Source: Embleya hyalina
Lineage (GTDB): Bacteria; Actinomycetota; Actinomycetes; Streptomycetales; Streptomycetaceae
Assembly: GCF_003967355.1 (NCBI RefSeq)
Contig: NZ_BIFH01000026.1
Location: 186,001 to 250,000, forward strand
DNA: 64,000 bases
Direction: 5' to 3'
Positions within the stretch are counted from its first letter, which is position 1; each line of letters starts with the position of its first letter. The notes below the pieces were generated by a model. It did no database searches. It saw nothing but the letters and a program-made list of their open reading frames with translations, and was not told where the DNA came from. Below are positions 16,683 through 25,719 of the stretch, one piece after another. Made by a program: the position numbers and the translations under genes.

Positions 16683-17959
16683 GCGGCCTCCTGCACCGCC
16701 ACCGCGACTTCCGTCTGCTGTGGTTCGGCGAGACCACCGGCAAGTTCGGCGCGTCCGTGACCGGCGTGGCGATGCCGCTGATCGCGATCTCGACCCTGGA
16801 CGCGAGCACCTTCGAGATCGGCCTGCTCGGCGCCGCGGCCTGGCTGCCGTGGCTGCTGATCGGCCTGCCGGTCGGCGTCTGGGTGGACCGGATGGCCCGC
16901 CGCCCGATCATGCTCGCCGCCGCCGCGACCTCGTGCGCGCTGTTCCTGGCCGTCCCACTGGCGCACCGGGCGGGCCTGCTGAGCATCGGTCTGCTCCTCG
17001 CCATCACGCTGGCGACGGGGGTGTCCGCGGTGTTCTTCCAGACCGCGTACACCGCCTACCTGCCCGGCATCCTGCTCCCCGCCGACCAGGCCGAGGGCAA
17101 CAGCAAGCTGCACGGCAGCGCGTCCGCGGCACAGATCGCCGGGGTCGGCGCGGGCGGCCTGATCGCGCAGCTCGCGGGCGCCGTGAACGGCATGTTCGTC
17201 AACGCCGGCACGTTCCTGACCTCGTTCGTCTGCCTGTTCCGCATCCGCCACCGCGAGCCCGAGTCGAAGCCGGCGCCCGAGGAGCGCGCCGAGCGCTCGC
17301 TGGTCGGCGAGATCGGCGAGGGGCTGCGCCTGGTCGCGCACGACCCCTGGCTGCGGGCGTTCGCCCTCTTCGGCGGCGTGTCCAACCTGGGCCTGATCGG
17401 TCTCCAGTCGCTCCAACTGGTGTTCCTGATCCGCACGGTCGGCATCGACGAGGGCCTGGCCGGCGCGCTGATCGCGGCCGGCGCCGTCGGCGGCGTGGCG
17501 GGCGCGTTCGTCTCCCGCCGGGTGTCCTCCCGGATCGGCACCGCCCGCGCGTTCCTCCTCTTCGAGCCCGGTGTGTCGAGCCTGGTCCTGCTCATCCCCC
17601 TGACCACGGCGGGCCCGGGTCTGACGGTGTTCGTCTGCGGTTCGTTCGCGATGTCGGCGGGGGTGGTGGCGAGCAATGTGATCAAGTCGAGCTTCCAACA
17701 GCAGTACTGCCCACCGCGGTTGCTCGGCCGGATCACCGCGAGCATGCAGTTCGTCAACTACGGCACCATCCCGCTCGGCGCGGTCCTGGCCGGCGCGCTG
17801 GGTTCGGCGTTCGGGGTCCGTACCGCCCTGTGGGTGATGGCGGTGGCCATCTCGGCCTCCGGCCTGATCCTCATCCTGTCCCCGGTGGGCCGCTGCCGCG
17901 ACCTGCCGACCACCGTGCGAGCCGTCGCCGTGTCCGGGGCGCCGCGCAAGGTCGCCTGA
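16679..17959 (+). CDS. MFS transporter (macrolide-efflux/EntS-like branch)
   Basis: A 426-residue major-facilitator protein with twelve predicted spans. It begins HRDFRLLWFGETTGKFGASV, typical of the MFS_3-type drug or siderophore exporters; the loop 2-3 motif is VGVWVDRMARRPIM. A basic/acidic central loop lies near residue 195-215. It overlaps the arsR-type gene, and that regulator with its palindromic operators probably controls it in response to a transported drug. The substrate is not visible. Confidence 0.93.
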   Translation: MSGLLHRHRDFRLLWFGETTGKFGASVTGVAMPLIAISTLDASTFEIGLLGAAAWLPWLLIGLPVGVWVDRMARRPIMLAAAATSCALFLAVPLAHRAGLLSIGLLLAITLATGVSAVFFQTAYTAYLPGILLPADQAEGNSKLHGSASAAQIAGVGAGGLIAQLAGAVNGMFVNAGTFLTSFVCLFRIRHREPESKPAPEERAERSLVGEIGEGLRLVAHDPWLRAFALFGGVSNLGLIGLQSLQLVFLIRTVGIDEGLAGALIAAGAVGGVAGAFVSRRVSSRIGTARAFLLFEPGVSSLVLLIPLTTAGPGLTVFVCGSFAMSAGVVASNVIKSSFQQQYCPPRLLGRITASMQFVNYGTIPLGAVLAGALGSAFGVRTALWVMAVAISASGLILILSPVGRCRDLPTTVRAVAVSGAPRKVA

Positions 17960-17978
17960 CCCGCGGGCACGGCCCGAC

Positions 17979-18019
17979 GGGGCGGCCGGCGCCGGGAGTT
18001 CCCGGCGTTCGGCCGCCCC
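17979..18019. terminator. Long GC-rich hairpin between convergent exporter and narK
   Basis: GGGGCGGCCG...CGCCGGGA pairs with CCCGGCG...CGGCCGCCCC around a three-base loop with one small internal bulge. It sits between stops at 17959 and 18040 and could terminate both strands. Confidence 0.7.
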
Positions 18020-18039
18020 GCGCTCGCCCGGGAGCCGGC

Positions 18040-19371
18040 TCAGATCCGGGCGGACCGACCCCGCGCCGGCCGCAGATACACCGCCCACGTGAGCACCAGA
18101 CAAAACGCGTAGTAACCCAGGAAGGCCAGATAGGCGGCGTCCCCGCGCCCGGAATTCAGAAACGACTCGCGAAACGCGACGTTGACCAGAACCCCGCCCA
18201 ACGCGCCGACCGCCCCCGCGATACCCATCAACGCACCCGAAGCCCGCCGCGCGGCCGGTTCCGAGCCGAGCCTGACCGCGAATATCGCGGGGATCATCTT
18301 GTACGCCGAGCCGTTGCCCAGACCGCTGAACACGAACAGCAGCACGAAGCCGGTCAGGAACAGACCGAGCGATTCCTGCCGCGAGGCGACGTAGACCGCG
18401 AACGCGGCGCCGGCCATCGCGACGAAATTCCAGAACGTCACCAGCGCCCCGCCCCACCGGTCGGCGAGCAATCCGCCGACCGGCCGCACCAGCGACCCGA
18501 GCAGCGGTCCGAGAAAGGTCAGATAGGCGGCCTTGACCGGTGTCGCGAACTCGGCGTGAAACTGCACCTGCAATACCTGCCCGAAGGCGAAGCCGAATCC
18601 GATGAACGACCCGAACGTGCCGATATACAGCAGCGACATCACCCACGTGTGCGGATCCCGCGTCACCTCCCGCATCGCGCCCTTGTCGTTGCGCAACGAC
18701 GGGAGGTTGTCCATGTACCGCGCGGAGAGCACCGCGGCGACCACGATCAGCGGGATGTACACCGCGAGCAGCAGCCGAGGATGCTCGGCGCCGGCCGTCG
18801 CCAGCACGGCCAGTCCGACCAGTTGCACGGCGGGCACCCCGAGATTGCCGCCACCGGCGTTGACCCCCAGCGCCCACCCCTTCAACCGCTGCGGGTAGAA
18901 CGCGTTGATATTGGCCATCGACGAGGCGAAGTTGCCGCCCCCGACGCCGGCCACCGCCGCGACCAGGAGCAGCGTGCGATACGAGACACCGGGCTCCAGC
19001 ACGATCGCGATCGAGATCGTCGGTGCCAGCAACAGCAGCGCGCTCACCACGGTCCAGTTCCGGCCGCCGAAGCGAGCGACCGCGAAGGTATAGGGAATGC
19101 GCATCGCCGCGCCGACGAGCGTCGGTACGGCGGTCAGCGTGAACTTCTGCGCGGGGTCGAACCCGTACTCGGGCCCGAGGAAGAGCACGATGACCGACCA
19201 CAGACTCCATACGGAGAAGCCGATGTGCTCCGACAGTACCGAGAACACCAGGTTGCGCCGGGCGATGCGAGCGCCCGCCCGATCCCAGAACGCCTCGTCC
19301 TCGGGCCGCCAGTCGTCGAGCGGCCGATCGCTCCGGGCCGGTGCGCTCACGGTTGTCGTCGTTGTCGTCAC
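18040..19371 (-). CDS. narK: Nitrate/nitrite MFS transporter, NarK type
   Basis: A 443-residue MFS protein with twelve spans. Near residue 100 it has MRIPYTFAVARFGGRNWT, and near 150-175 GGGNFASSMANINAFYP, the Gly- and Asn-rich nitrate signature of the NNP family; a second Gly-rich segment is FSGLGNGSAYKMIPAIF. It imports nitrate and/or nitrite across the membrane. The nirBD genes on the same strand 1.8 kb upstream and nnaR nearby support an assimilatory role. The N-terminus has a run of Thr codons. It may be regulated by NnaR and GlnR, which are known to control such genes in Streptomyces. Confidence 0.93.
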   Translation of the reverse strand: MTTTTTTVSAPARSDRPLDDWRPEDEAFWDRAGARIARRNLVFSVLSEHIGFSVWSLWSVIVLFLGPEYGFDPAQKFTLTAVPTLVGAAMRIPYTFAVARFGGRNWTVVSALLLLAPTISIAIVLEPGVSYRTLLLVAAVAGVGGGNFASSMANINAFYPQRLKGWALGVNAGGGNLGVPAVQLVGLAVLATAGAEHPRLLLAVYIPLIVVAAVLSARYMDNLPSLRNDKGAMREVTRDPHTWVMSLLYIGTFGSFIGFGFAFGQVLQVQFHAEFATPVKAAYLTFLGPLLGSLVRPVGGLLADRWGGALVTFWNFVAMAGAAFAVYVASRQESLGLFLTGFVLLFVFSGLGNGSAYKMIPAIFAVRLGSEPAARRASGALMGIAGAVGALGGVLVNVAFRESFLNSGRGDAAYLAFLGYYAFCLVLTWAVYLRPARGRSARI

Positions 19372-19421
19372 GGGAACCTACCTGTCCGGAAGGGCATGGG
19401 AACCGATGTCGGGTGACGGTA

Positions 19422-19436
19422 GAAACCCCAGGTTTC
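19422..19436. promoter_or_regulatory. Inverted repeat GAAACC-CCA-GGTTTC upstream of narK
   Basis: A perfect 6-bp inverted repeat lies 50 bases upstream of the narK start. The GAAAC half sites recall GlnR boxes, but the spacing (no GTnAC partner at 11 bp) does not fit the consensus. It could belong to NnaR. Confidence 0.35.
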
Positions 19437-19647
19437 CGCACGACGCGCCCTGCGCCTCGACGACGCTACATCTCGCTCAACACCCCGATCCCCGGCTGTG
19501 AGAATCCCTCGGGCGACCGTCGCGGATCGGCCGGCACCCGCGGCCTTCGCCCGCCTACCTGACACTCACCCGACTACTTGACGGCCGCCCGGCCGGTTTC
19601 GGGAGAGAGTGGGACGCGCATCGGCCGCCCGAGATCAGGAGTCACCC

Positions 19648-21075
19648 GTGCCCGCGACCAACGCCCCCTCCCCCGCCCCCGAGCACGACCCGGAGTTCGC
19701 CGTCGCGGTCAAGGCCCTGAACACGCGCCTGACCGGCGCCGCGCTCACCCCCGACGATCCCGGCTACGACACCGAACGCACCGGATTCCAGACGGCCTTT
19801 CGACAGCGACCGGCCCTGATCGTGGCCGCCGCCTCCGCCGAGGACGTGCGGCTCGCCGTCGAGTTCGCCCGCACGCACGCGCTGCGCGTGTCGGTCCAGG
19901 CCACCGGACACGCGCCCGCCGACGCCGCGCCCGGGGGCCTGCTGATCTCCACCCGCCGGATGGCCGAGGTACACGTCGACCCGGCCGCCCGGAGCGCCCG
20001 GGCCCAGGCCGGGGCACGCTGGGCGGCCGTGGTCGCCGCGAGCACCCCGCACGGCCTGGCCCCGCTCAACGGCTCGGCGCCGCACGTGGGCGTCGTCGCC
20101 TACACCCTCGGCGGCGGCCTGAGCCTGCTCGCCCGCGAGTACGGCTACGCGGCCGACCACGTACGCGCCATCGACGTCGTCACCGCCGACGCCACGCTGC
20201 GCCACGTCACCGCCGAAAGCGACCCGGACCTGTTCTGGGCGCTGCGCGGCGGACGGGACAACTTCGGCATCGTCACCTCGATCGAGGTGGACCTGGTGCC
20301 GGTGGCGCGGGTGTACGGCGGCTCGCTGATCTTCGACGCCGACCTGGTCGAGGCGGCGACCGCGGCGTATCTGGCCTGGACCGAGACCGTCCCGGAGGAG
20401 GTGACCTCCTCGATCCTGTTCATCGGCCTGCCCGACATCGAGCACGTGCCGCCGCCGCTGCGGGGTCGGCACACCGCGGCGATCAAGATCGTGTACAGCG
20501 GCGACGCCGCCGACGGGGAGCGCCTGGTGGCCCCGCTGCGGGCGATCGGCCCGCGCCTGGTGGACAACCTGGCCGACCTGCCGTACGCCGAGTCGCACAC
20601 GATCCACGCCGACCCGACCTACCCGCACGCCTACCTCGGCGACAACGTCCTGGTGCGCGACCTGGACGCCGCCGTGGTGGGCAAGGTGTACGAACTGACC
20701 GGTCCCGAAGCGCCGATGATGGTCGTGCACGAGGTGCGCCACCTCGGCGGCGCGCTGTCCCGGCAGCCCTCGGTGCCCAACGCCGTCGGCGGTCGCGACG
20801 CGGGCTACATCGTGCGCGTGGTGGCGATGGTCGAGGGCCCGGGACCGGACGCCGCGCGCGCGTTGCTGGCCGACGTGCACGCCGTCCTCGACCCGCTGTC
20901 CGTCGGGCGCAACCTCAACTTCGTCTACGGCGACGGCGTCCCCTCCGATCCGGACCGGGTCGCGTCGATGTACGACCCGCGGAGCTGGACGCGGCTGCGC
21001 GAGCTCAAGGCGGCGCACGACCCGGGCAACCTCTTCACCGGCAACCACAACATCGCGCCCGCCGACGCCTCGTGA
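19648..21075 (+). CDS. FAD-binding oxidoreductase, BBE-like (PCMH flavoprotein)
   Basis: A 475-residue flavoprotein. The FAD domain has VQATGHAPAD with His88, the usual site of covalent 8-alpha-histidyl FAD, and VGVVAYTLGGGLSLLAREYG. Where bicovalent enzymes have Cys in GxCxxVG, this one reads GSAPHVG (Ala144), so only a single covalent link is expected. The C-terminus ends with LKAAHDPGNLFTGNHNIAP, typical of berberine-bridge enzymes. The GTG at 19648 follows AGGAG by 6 bases. It lies between narK and nirD on the opposite strand, without evident connection to nitrogen metabolism. Confidence 0.92.
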   Translation: MPATNAPSPAPEHDPEFAVAVKALNTRLTGAALTPDDPGYDTERTGFQTAFRQRPALIVAAASAEDVRLAVEFARTHALRVSVQATGHAPADAAPGGLLISTRRMAEVHVDPAARSARAQAGARWAAVVAASTPHGLAPLNGSAPHVGVVAYTLGGGLSLLAREYGYAADHVRAIDVVTADATLRHVTAESDPDLFWALRGGRDNFGIVTSIEVDLVPVARVYGGSLIFDADLVEAATAAYLAWTETVPEEVTSSILFIGLPDIEHVPPPLRGRHTAAIKIVYSGDAADGERLVAPLRAIGPRLVDNLADLPYAESHTIHADPTYPHAYLGDNVLVRDLDAAVVGKVYELTGPEAPMMVVHEVRHLGGALSRQPSVPNAVGGRDAGYIVRVVAMVEGPGPDAARALLADVHAVLDPLSVGRNLNFVYGDGVPSDPDRVASMYDPRSWTRLRELKAAHDPGNLFTGNHNIAPADAS

Positions 21076-21081
21076 CACGGG

Positions 21082-21123
21082 GCCGCCGGGCGAGGGCGCG
21101 ACGCTGCGCCCGCGCCCGGCGGC
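21082..21123. terminator. Strong GC hairpin between convergent genes
   Basis: GCCGCCGGGCG...GGGCGC pairs with GCGCCC...CGCCCGGCGGC around a six-base loop. It lies in the 52-base gap between the flavoprotein stop and the nirD stop, and could serve both. Confidence 0.65.
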
Positions 21124-21127
21124 GGTT

Positions 21128-21496
21128 TCAGGAACGGACCCGCACCCGCCAGGTCGGCAGGGCCGCCGGCGTCCCGTCCGGCGTGGTCGGCTCGTCCAGG
21201 CACTCGCCCGTGCGCAGGTCGAAGGCCTGCTGGTACATCGGCGACGTGACGATCGGCACCTCGCCGCGCCGACCCACGATGCCGCGCGACATGACGTAGG
21301 CGCCGCTGAACGGATCGCGGTTGCCCAGCGCGTACAACTCGCCCGCACGCGTGCGGAAGACGGCCACCTGCTCGCCCTCGATCAGCGCCGCCACGCCACG
21401 CCCCGGGGTCAGCCGGTCGTACGGGCAGATCGTGACCCACCCGGTCCCGGTGGCGATCTCGACCGTCGTCTCGACGGTGGTCCCGGTCGCACCCAT
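21128..21496 (-). CDS. nirD: Nitrite reductase (NADH) small subunit NirD
   Basis: A 122-residue Rieske-fold subunit. It has GWVTICPYDRLTPGRGVAAL, then VAVFRTRAGELYALGNRDPF and GEVPIVTSPMYQQAFDLRTGEC. The Rieske Cys/His ligands are absent, which is usual for NirD. The ATG at 21496 has GGAGG 10-14 bases upstream. It forms the nitrite reductase with NirB, reducing nitrite to ammonium in the cytoplasm. The start overlaps the stop of a 28-codon ORF that itself overlaps the nirB stop. Confidence 0.92.
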   Translation of the reverse strand: MGATGTTVETTVEIATGTGWVTICPYDRLTPGRGVAALIEGEQVAVFRTRAGELYALGNRDPFSGAYVMSRGIVGRRGEVPIVTSPMYQQAFDLRTGECLDEPTTPDGTPAALPTWRVRVRS

Positions 21497-21582
21497 CACC
21501 CGCACACCTCCGATTCCTCGAACACCGCGGAGTCGATCCGCTCCCGCTCGGCCGCGCACCACCCGTTCCCTGGTCCGCTCAT
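21496..21582 (-). CDS. Possible 28-residue micro-ORF between nirB and nirD
   Basis: The ATG overlaps the nirB stop (ATGA), and the TGA overlaps the nirD ATG (TGATG). The peptide begins MSGPGNGWCAAERERID and ends EESEVCG. So ribosomes leaving nirB could read it and pass into nirD, keeping the 82-base gap translated. It may be only a coupling device. No homology known to me; it contains two Cys (residues 9 and 27). It is too short to prove coding from sequence. Confidence 0.4.
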   Translation of the reverse strand: MSGPGNGWCAAERERIDSAVFEESEVCG

Positions 21583-24134
21583 CGCCCACGCACCTCCAAC
21601 CTCTCGAACAACACCGGCTTGATCTGCTCGCGCTCCGGCGTGAACCGCACGGTCGGGTCCGGCACGCCCGGCGCGTTGGCGAACGACACGAAGCGGCGCA
21701 CCCGTTCCGGGTCGGCCAGGGTCGCGGCCCATTCGTCCTCGTAGGTCTCCACGTGCCGGCCCATCAACTCGTCGAGGTCGGCGCAGATCCCCAGCGCGTC
21801 GTCCATGACCACCGCGCGGACGTGGTCGAGGCCGCCCTCGATCCGGGTCAGCCACGAGGCGGTGCGCTCCAGGCGGTCGGCGGTGCGGATGTAGAACATC
21901 AGGAAACGGTCGATGGTGCGGATCAGCGTGTCGTGGTCGAGGTCGCTCGCGAGCAGTTCGGCGTGGCGCGGGGTGGTGCCGCCGTTGCCGCCGACGTACA
22001 GGTTCCAGCCCTCGGCGGTGGCGATCACCCCGAAGTCCTTGCTCTGCGCCTCCGCGCACTCGCGGGTGCAGCCGCTCACCGCGGACTTGAGCTTGTGCGG
22101 CGAGCGCAGCCCCCGGTAGCGCAGTTCCAACTCGATCGCGAGCGCCACCGAGTCCTGCACGCCGTAGCGGCACCAGGTCTGCCCGACACACGACTTCACC
22201 GTGCGCAGCGCCTTGCCGTAGGCGTGGCCCGACTCGAATCCGGCCGCCACCAGGCGCTGCCAGATGCTCGGGAGCTGGTCGACGGTGGCGCCGAACATGT
22301 CGATCCGCTGGCCGCCGGTGATCTTGGTGTAGAGGCCGAAGTCCCGGGCGATCTCGCCGATGGTGATCAGCCCTTCGGGGGTGACCTCGCCGCCGGGGAT
22401 GCGCGGCACCACCGAGTAGGAGCCGTTGCGCTGGAGGTTGGCCAGGAAGTGGTCGTTGGTGTCCTGGAGCGCGGCCTGTTCGCCGTCCAGGATGTGCCCG
22501 CCGGACAGGCTCGCCAGGATCGAGCCGACGGCGGGCTTGCAGACCTCGCAGCCGTCCGCGTCGGGCCCTTCGGCGCTGCCGTGTTCGTCGATCAGCCGGG
22601 CGAAGCCGCCGATCCCCTTGACCCGGACGATCTCGTACAGTTCGGCCCGGGTGTAGCGGGCGAAGTGCTCGCACAACCCGCGCCGGGTCTCGATGCCCGC
22701 CGCGGCCAGTTCCTCGGTGACGATGCCGCCGATCAGCTTCACACAACCGCCGCAGCCGGTACCGGCCTTGGTGCGGCGTTTGACGCCGGGTACGTCGACC
22801 ACGTCGTGCTCGGTGACCGCGGCCCGGATGGTGCCCTTGGCGACGCCGTGGCAGGAACAGACCACGGCCGTGTCGGGCAGCGCGAGTCGCACGCGCGGGC
22901 CGGCCGCGGTCGGCAGCACCAGCTGTTCGGGCGGGACGGGTAGCGGGCCGCCGGTGAGCGGGCGCAACTGGGCGTACGCGTCGGCGTCGCCGACCAGGAC
23001 GCCGCCGAGCAGCCGGCCGTCGGCGCCGATCACCAGCTTCTTGTAGACGCCCGCCTGCGGGTTCGAGTACAGCACCTCCACGCAGTCCTCGGCGACCCCG
23101 TGCGCGTCGCCGAAGCCGGCCACGTCCACGCCGAGCAGTTTGAGGCTGGTGGACAGGTCGGCGCCGGTGAAGGTGCGGTCCGGGTCGGGCGGGCCGGCGA
23201 CGAGTTGCCGGGCGGCCACCTCGGCCATCGCGTAGCCGGGCGCGACCAGGCCGTACACCCGCCCGTCGACGGCCAGCGCGCATTCCCCGATGGCCAGCAC
23301 GTGCGGGTCGGCGGTGCGGCAGTACTCGTCCACCACGATCCCGCCGCGTTCGCCGACCGCCAGTCCGGCCGCGCGGGCGAGTTGGTCGCGGGGGCGTACC
23401 CCGGCGGAGAAGACCACCAGGTCGGCGGCCAGTTCGGTGCCGTCGGACAGCACCATGCCGGCGACCCGGCCGGCCCGGTCCACGATCGCCCGGGTGCCGG
23501 CGCCGGTGTGTACCGTCACGCCCAGGTCCTGGATCTTGCGGCGCAGCACCCGGCCGCCGCCGTCGTCGATCTGCAACGCCATCAGGCGTGGCGCGAACTC
23601 GACCACGTGCGTGTCCAGGCCCATCGCGGTCAGCGCCCCGGCGGCCTCCAGGCCGAGCAACCCGCCGCCGACCACCACGCCGATCCGGGCCCGGTCGGCG
23701 GCGGCCTTGATCGCCTCCAGGTCCTCGATCGTGCGGTAGACGAAGCAGCCGGGGGTGTCGTGTCCGGGCACGGGCGGTACGAACGGGTAGGAGCCGGTGG
23801 CCAGGACGAGCGTGTCGTAGCCGACGGTGTGGCCGGCCCCGGTGGTCACGGTGCGGGCGGCGCGGTCGATCGTCTCGACCGGGTCGCCGAGCCGGATGTC
23901 GATCCCGTGCTCGGCGGCGAACCCGTCGCCGCACAGGGACAACTCCTCGGCCGTGGTACCCGAGAACCACGAGGTCAGGTGCACCCGGTCGTAGGCGCGC
24001 CGGGGCTCCTCGGCCAACACCGTGATGCGCAGCCCCGGCGGTCGGGGCTCGGCCTCGGTCAGCGCTTCGAGAAAGCGCTGACCGACCATGCCGTGGCCGA
24101 CCAGGACCACGTGCGTCTGTTGGGCGTCGGTCAC
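21579..24134 (-). CDS. nirB: Nitrite reductase (NADH) large subunit NirB
   Basis: An 851-residue assimilatory nitrite reductase. Residues about 8-320 are the FAD/NAD(P)H oxidoreductase part, including IGVVVGGGLLGLEAAGAL. The BFD-like [2Fe-2S] domain shows Cys426, Cys428, Cys461 and Cys464. The C-terminal sulfite/nitrite reductase domain shows Cys649 and Cys655, then Cys689 and Cys693, the siroheme-[4Fe-4S] ligands. The GTG at 24134 has AAGGAG 8-13 bases upstream. It transfers six electrons from NADH to nitrite. It is divergent from nnaR; siroheme synthesis genes are not in the window. Confidence 0.96.
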   Translation of the reverse strand: MTDAQQTHVVLVGHGMVGQRFLEALTEAEPRPPGLRITVLAEEPRRAYDRVHLTSWFSGTTAEELSLCGDGFAAEHGIDIRLGDPVETIDRAARTVTTGAGHTVGYDTLVLATGSYPFVPPVPGHDTPGCFVYRTIEDLEAIKAAADRARIGVVVGGGLLGLEAAGALTAMGLDTHVVEFAPRLMALQIDDGGGRVLRRKIQDLGVTVHTGAGTRAIVDRAGRVAGMVLSDGTELAADLVVFSAGVRPRDQLARAAGLAVGERGGIVVDEYCRTADPHVLAIGECALAVDGRVYGLVAPGYAMAEVAARQLVAGPPDPDRTFTGADLSTSLKLLGVDVAGFGDAHGVAEDCVEVLYSNPQAGVYKKLVIGADGRLLGGVLVGDADAYAQLRPLTGGPLPVPPEQLVLPTAAGPRVRLALPDTAVVCSCHGVAKGTIRAAVTEHDVVDVPGVKRRTKAGTGCGGCVKLIGGIVTEELAAAGIETRRGLCEHFARYTRAELYEIVRVKGIGGFARLIDEHGSAEGPDADGCEVCKPAVGSILASLSGGHILDGEQAALQDTNDHFLANLQRNGSYSVVPRIPGGEVTPEGLITIGEIARDFGLYTKITGGQRIDMFGATVDQLPSIWQRLVAAGFESGHAYGKALRTVKSCVGQTWCRYGVQDSVALAIELELRYRGLRSPHKLKSAVSGCTRECAEAQSKDFGVIATAEGWNLYVGGNGGTTPRHAELLASDLDHDTLIRTIDRFLMFYIRTADRLERTASWLTRIEGGLDHVRAVVMDDALGICADLDELMGRHVETYEDEWAATLADPERVRRFVSFANAPGVPDPTVRFTPEREQIKPVLFERLEVRGR

Positions 24135-24368
24135 GGATGGACTCCTTCGGGGCGGGGGCGGGGCGGGTGACTGCTGCTCACCGAAGCGTCCCGAGCCGCT
24201 GTTACGGGTCCTGGTCCCCGATGTTGCGCGAGCGGTACGGCCGGCTCACCCGGGGCGGCGGCGACGGTGAGAACCGCGACACGATCGGGTGCGTTTCGGG
24301 CGCGAGCCCTTACCCCCGGGTGATCGCCCGGCAATACGTCCGTAACACCGGTCCGTCAATCTCACGAC
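24135..24368. promoter_or_regulatory. nirB/nnaR divergent control region
   Basis: A 234-base gap with two divergent starts. In Streptomyces, GlnR and NnaR are known to act on nirB promoters. I find only a weak GlnR-like pair, GTGAG and GACAC six bases apart (24267-24282), and no perfect palindrome. The exact boxes cannot be assigned by eye. Confidence 0.45.
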
Positions 24369-25496
24369 ATGGTTACTCGTACAGGTGCGGCCGAACCCCT
24401 CGTCGGGCTCACGGTCGCGGTCACGGCGGCCCGGCGGCGCGACGAACTCGTCGCGCTTCTGGAGCGCCGGGGCGCGAAGGTCGTGGGCACGCCGACGATG
24501 AGCATCGTGCCGCTGCGGGAGGACCGGGAGCTGCGGCGGGCGACCGAGCGCTGCCTGGTCGAGCCGCTGGACTACGTGGTGGCCACCACCGGGGTCGGTT
24601 GGCGCGGGTGGATGAACGCGGCGGAGGGGTGGGGGCGTTCCGGCGAGGTGCGGCGGGTGTGCGCGGCGGCGACGGTGATCAGCCGTGGGCCCAAGGCCAC
24701 CGGCGCGGTGCGCGCGTCCGGATTGCGGGAGATGTACTCACCGGGTTCGGAGGCCAACGACGAGCTGCTGCACTGGTTGTTGGCGCGCGATCTGCGCGGC
24801 CGGCGGATCGCGGTCCAGGAACACGGCGCGCCACTGGACGGCTTCGCGACGGCGCTGCGCGAGCGTGGCGCCGAGGTGATCGAGTTGCCGGTGTACCGGT
24901 GGGGGCCGCCGGAGGATCCGGCGGCCGTGCGTCGCCTGGTCGAGCAGGTGGTCCGGGGCGAGGTGCACGCGATGACGTTCACCAGCGCGCCGGCGATCGA
25001 CGCGTTCCTGGCCGCGGCGGGCGAGGCGGGTCGGCGCGAGCAGGTGCTGGACGCGCTGCGCGCCGACGTGTTGCCGGTGTGCATCGGCGCGATCTGCGCG
25101 AAGCCGCTGTCGGAGGAGGGTGTGCCGGCGTTGTGGCCGGAGCGCGGGCGGCTGGGGTCGATGGTGCGCACGGTCACCGAGACACTGCCGGCCCGGGTGC
25201 GGCGCGAACTGGACACCGGGACGGATCGGCTGGTGCTGCAGGGCAACGCGGTGCTGGTCCGGGGTGGGGTGATCGCGCTGTCGCCGGTCCCGGCCGCGGT
25301 GTTGCGCGCGCTGGCGGAAAAGCCGGGATGGGTGCTCAGCCGCGCCGAGCTGCTGCGCCGCGTCTGGCAGGGCGCGAGCGCGGACGAACACGCGGTCGAG
25401 GCCGCGGTGGCCCGGCTGCGGAGCGCCCTGGGGCCGCACAAGGGGCTGGTCAAGACGGTGACGAAGCGGGGGTATCGCTTGGCCGTGCCGGTGTGA
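24369..25496 (+). CDS. nnaR: HemD-like/winged-helix regulator NnaR
   Basis: A 375-residue fusion. Residues about 10-265 form a uroporphyrinogen-III-synthase-like domain: LTVAVTAARRRDELVALLERRGA, MSIVPLRED, VVATTGVGWRGW, and AMTFTSAPAIDAFL. Residues about 280-375 are an OmpR-type winged helix: LSPVPAAVLRALAEKPGWVL, then DEHAVEAAVARLRSALGPH and KRGYRLAVPV. This architecture is that of NnaR, a known activator of nitrate/nitrite assimilation in Streptomyces and mycobacteria. Its divergent place next to nirB supports it. Whether it still makes uroporphyrinogen III is doubtful. Confidence 0.85.
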   Translation: MVTRTGAAEPLVGLTVAVTAARRRDELVALLERRGAKVVGTPTMSIVPLREDRELRRATERCLVEPLDYVVATTGVGWRGWMNAAEGWGRSGEVRRVCAAATVISRGPKATGAVRASGLREMYSPGSEANDELLHWLLARDLRGRRIAVQEHGAPLDGFATALRERGAEVIELPVYRWGPPEDPAAVRRLVEQVVRGEVHAMTFTSAPAIDAFLAAAGEAGRREQVLDALRADVLPVCIGAICAKPLSEEGVPALWPERGRLGSMVRTVTETLPARVRRELDTGTDRLVLQGNAVLVRGGVIALSPVPAAVLRALAEKPGWVLSRAELLRRVWQGASADEHAVEAAVARLRSALGPHKGLVKTVTKRGYRLAVPV

Positions 25497-25705
25497 TCGG
25501 GGGCGGGGCCGGCGCGCTCCGGGGGCGTGATTCGGCCATCGCCGGGCGTGGGCGAAGCCGTCGACGACACGCCGAACGACCTCGGACGACACGGCCACGA
25601 TCGGCCCGGGAACCGCCTGCCGACACGGCCGAGGCGGCCGTCGGCATCGGCCGGATCCGGCCGAAGGGTGGAAGGTCCCCATCCGGAGCGCCGCGTGTTC
25701 ATACG

Positions 25706-25719
25706 ATCATTCGAACGAT
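25706..25719. promoter_or_regulatory. Near-palindrome ATCATTCGAACGAT directly before the pucR start
   Basis: One mismatch pair in 14 bp, centred on TTCGAA, ending at the base before the ATG at 25720. Such a position fits an autoregulatory operator, or means that the real start is the GTG at 25747, which would leave a normal leader. Confidence 0.35.

Noticed and set aside
24267-24282. GlnR box in the nirB/nnaR control region (GTGAG, six bases, GACAC)
   Set aside because: Both half sites deviate from GTnAC and GAAAC and the expected second pair is missing, so it is not annotated as a GlnR site.
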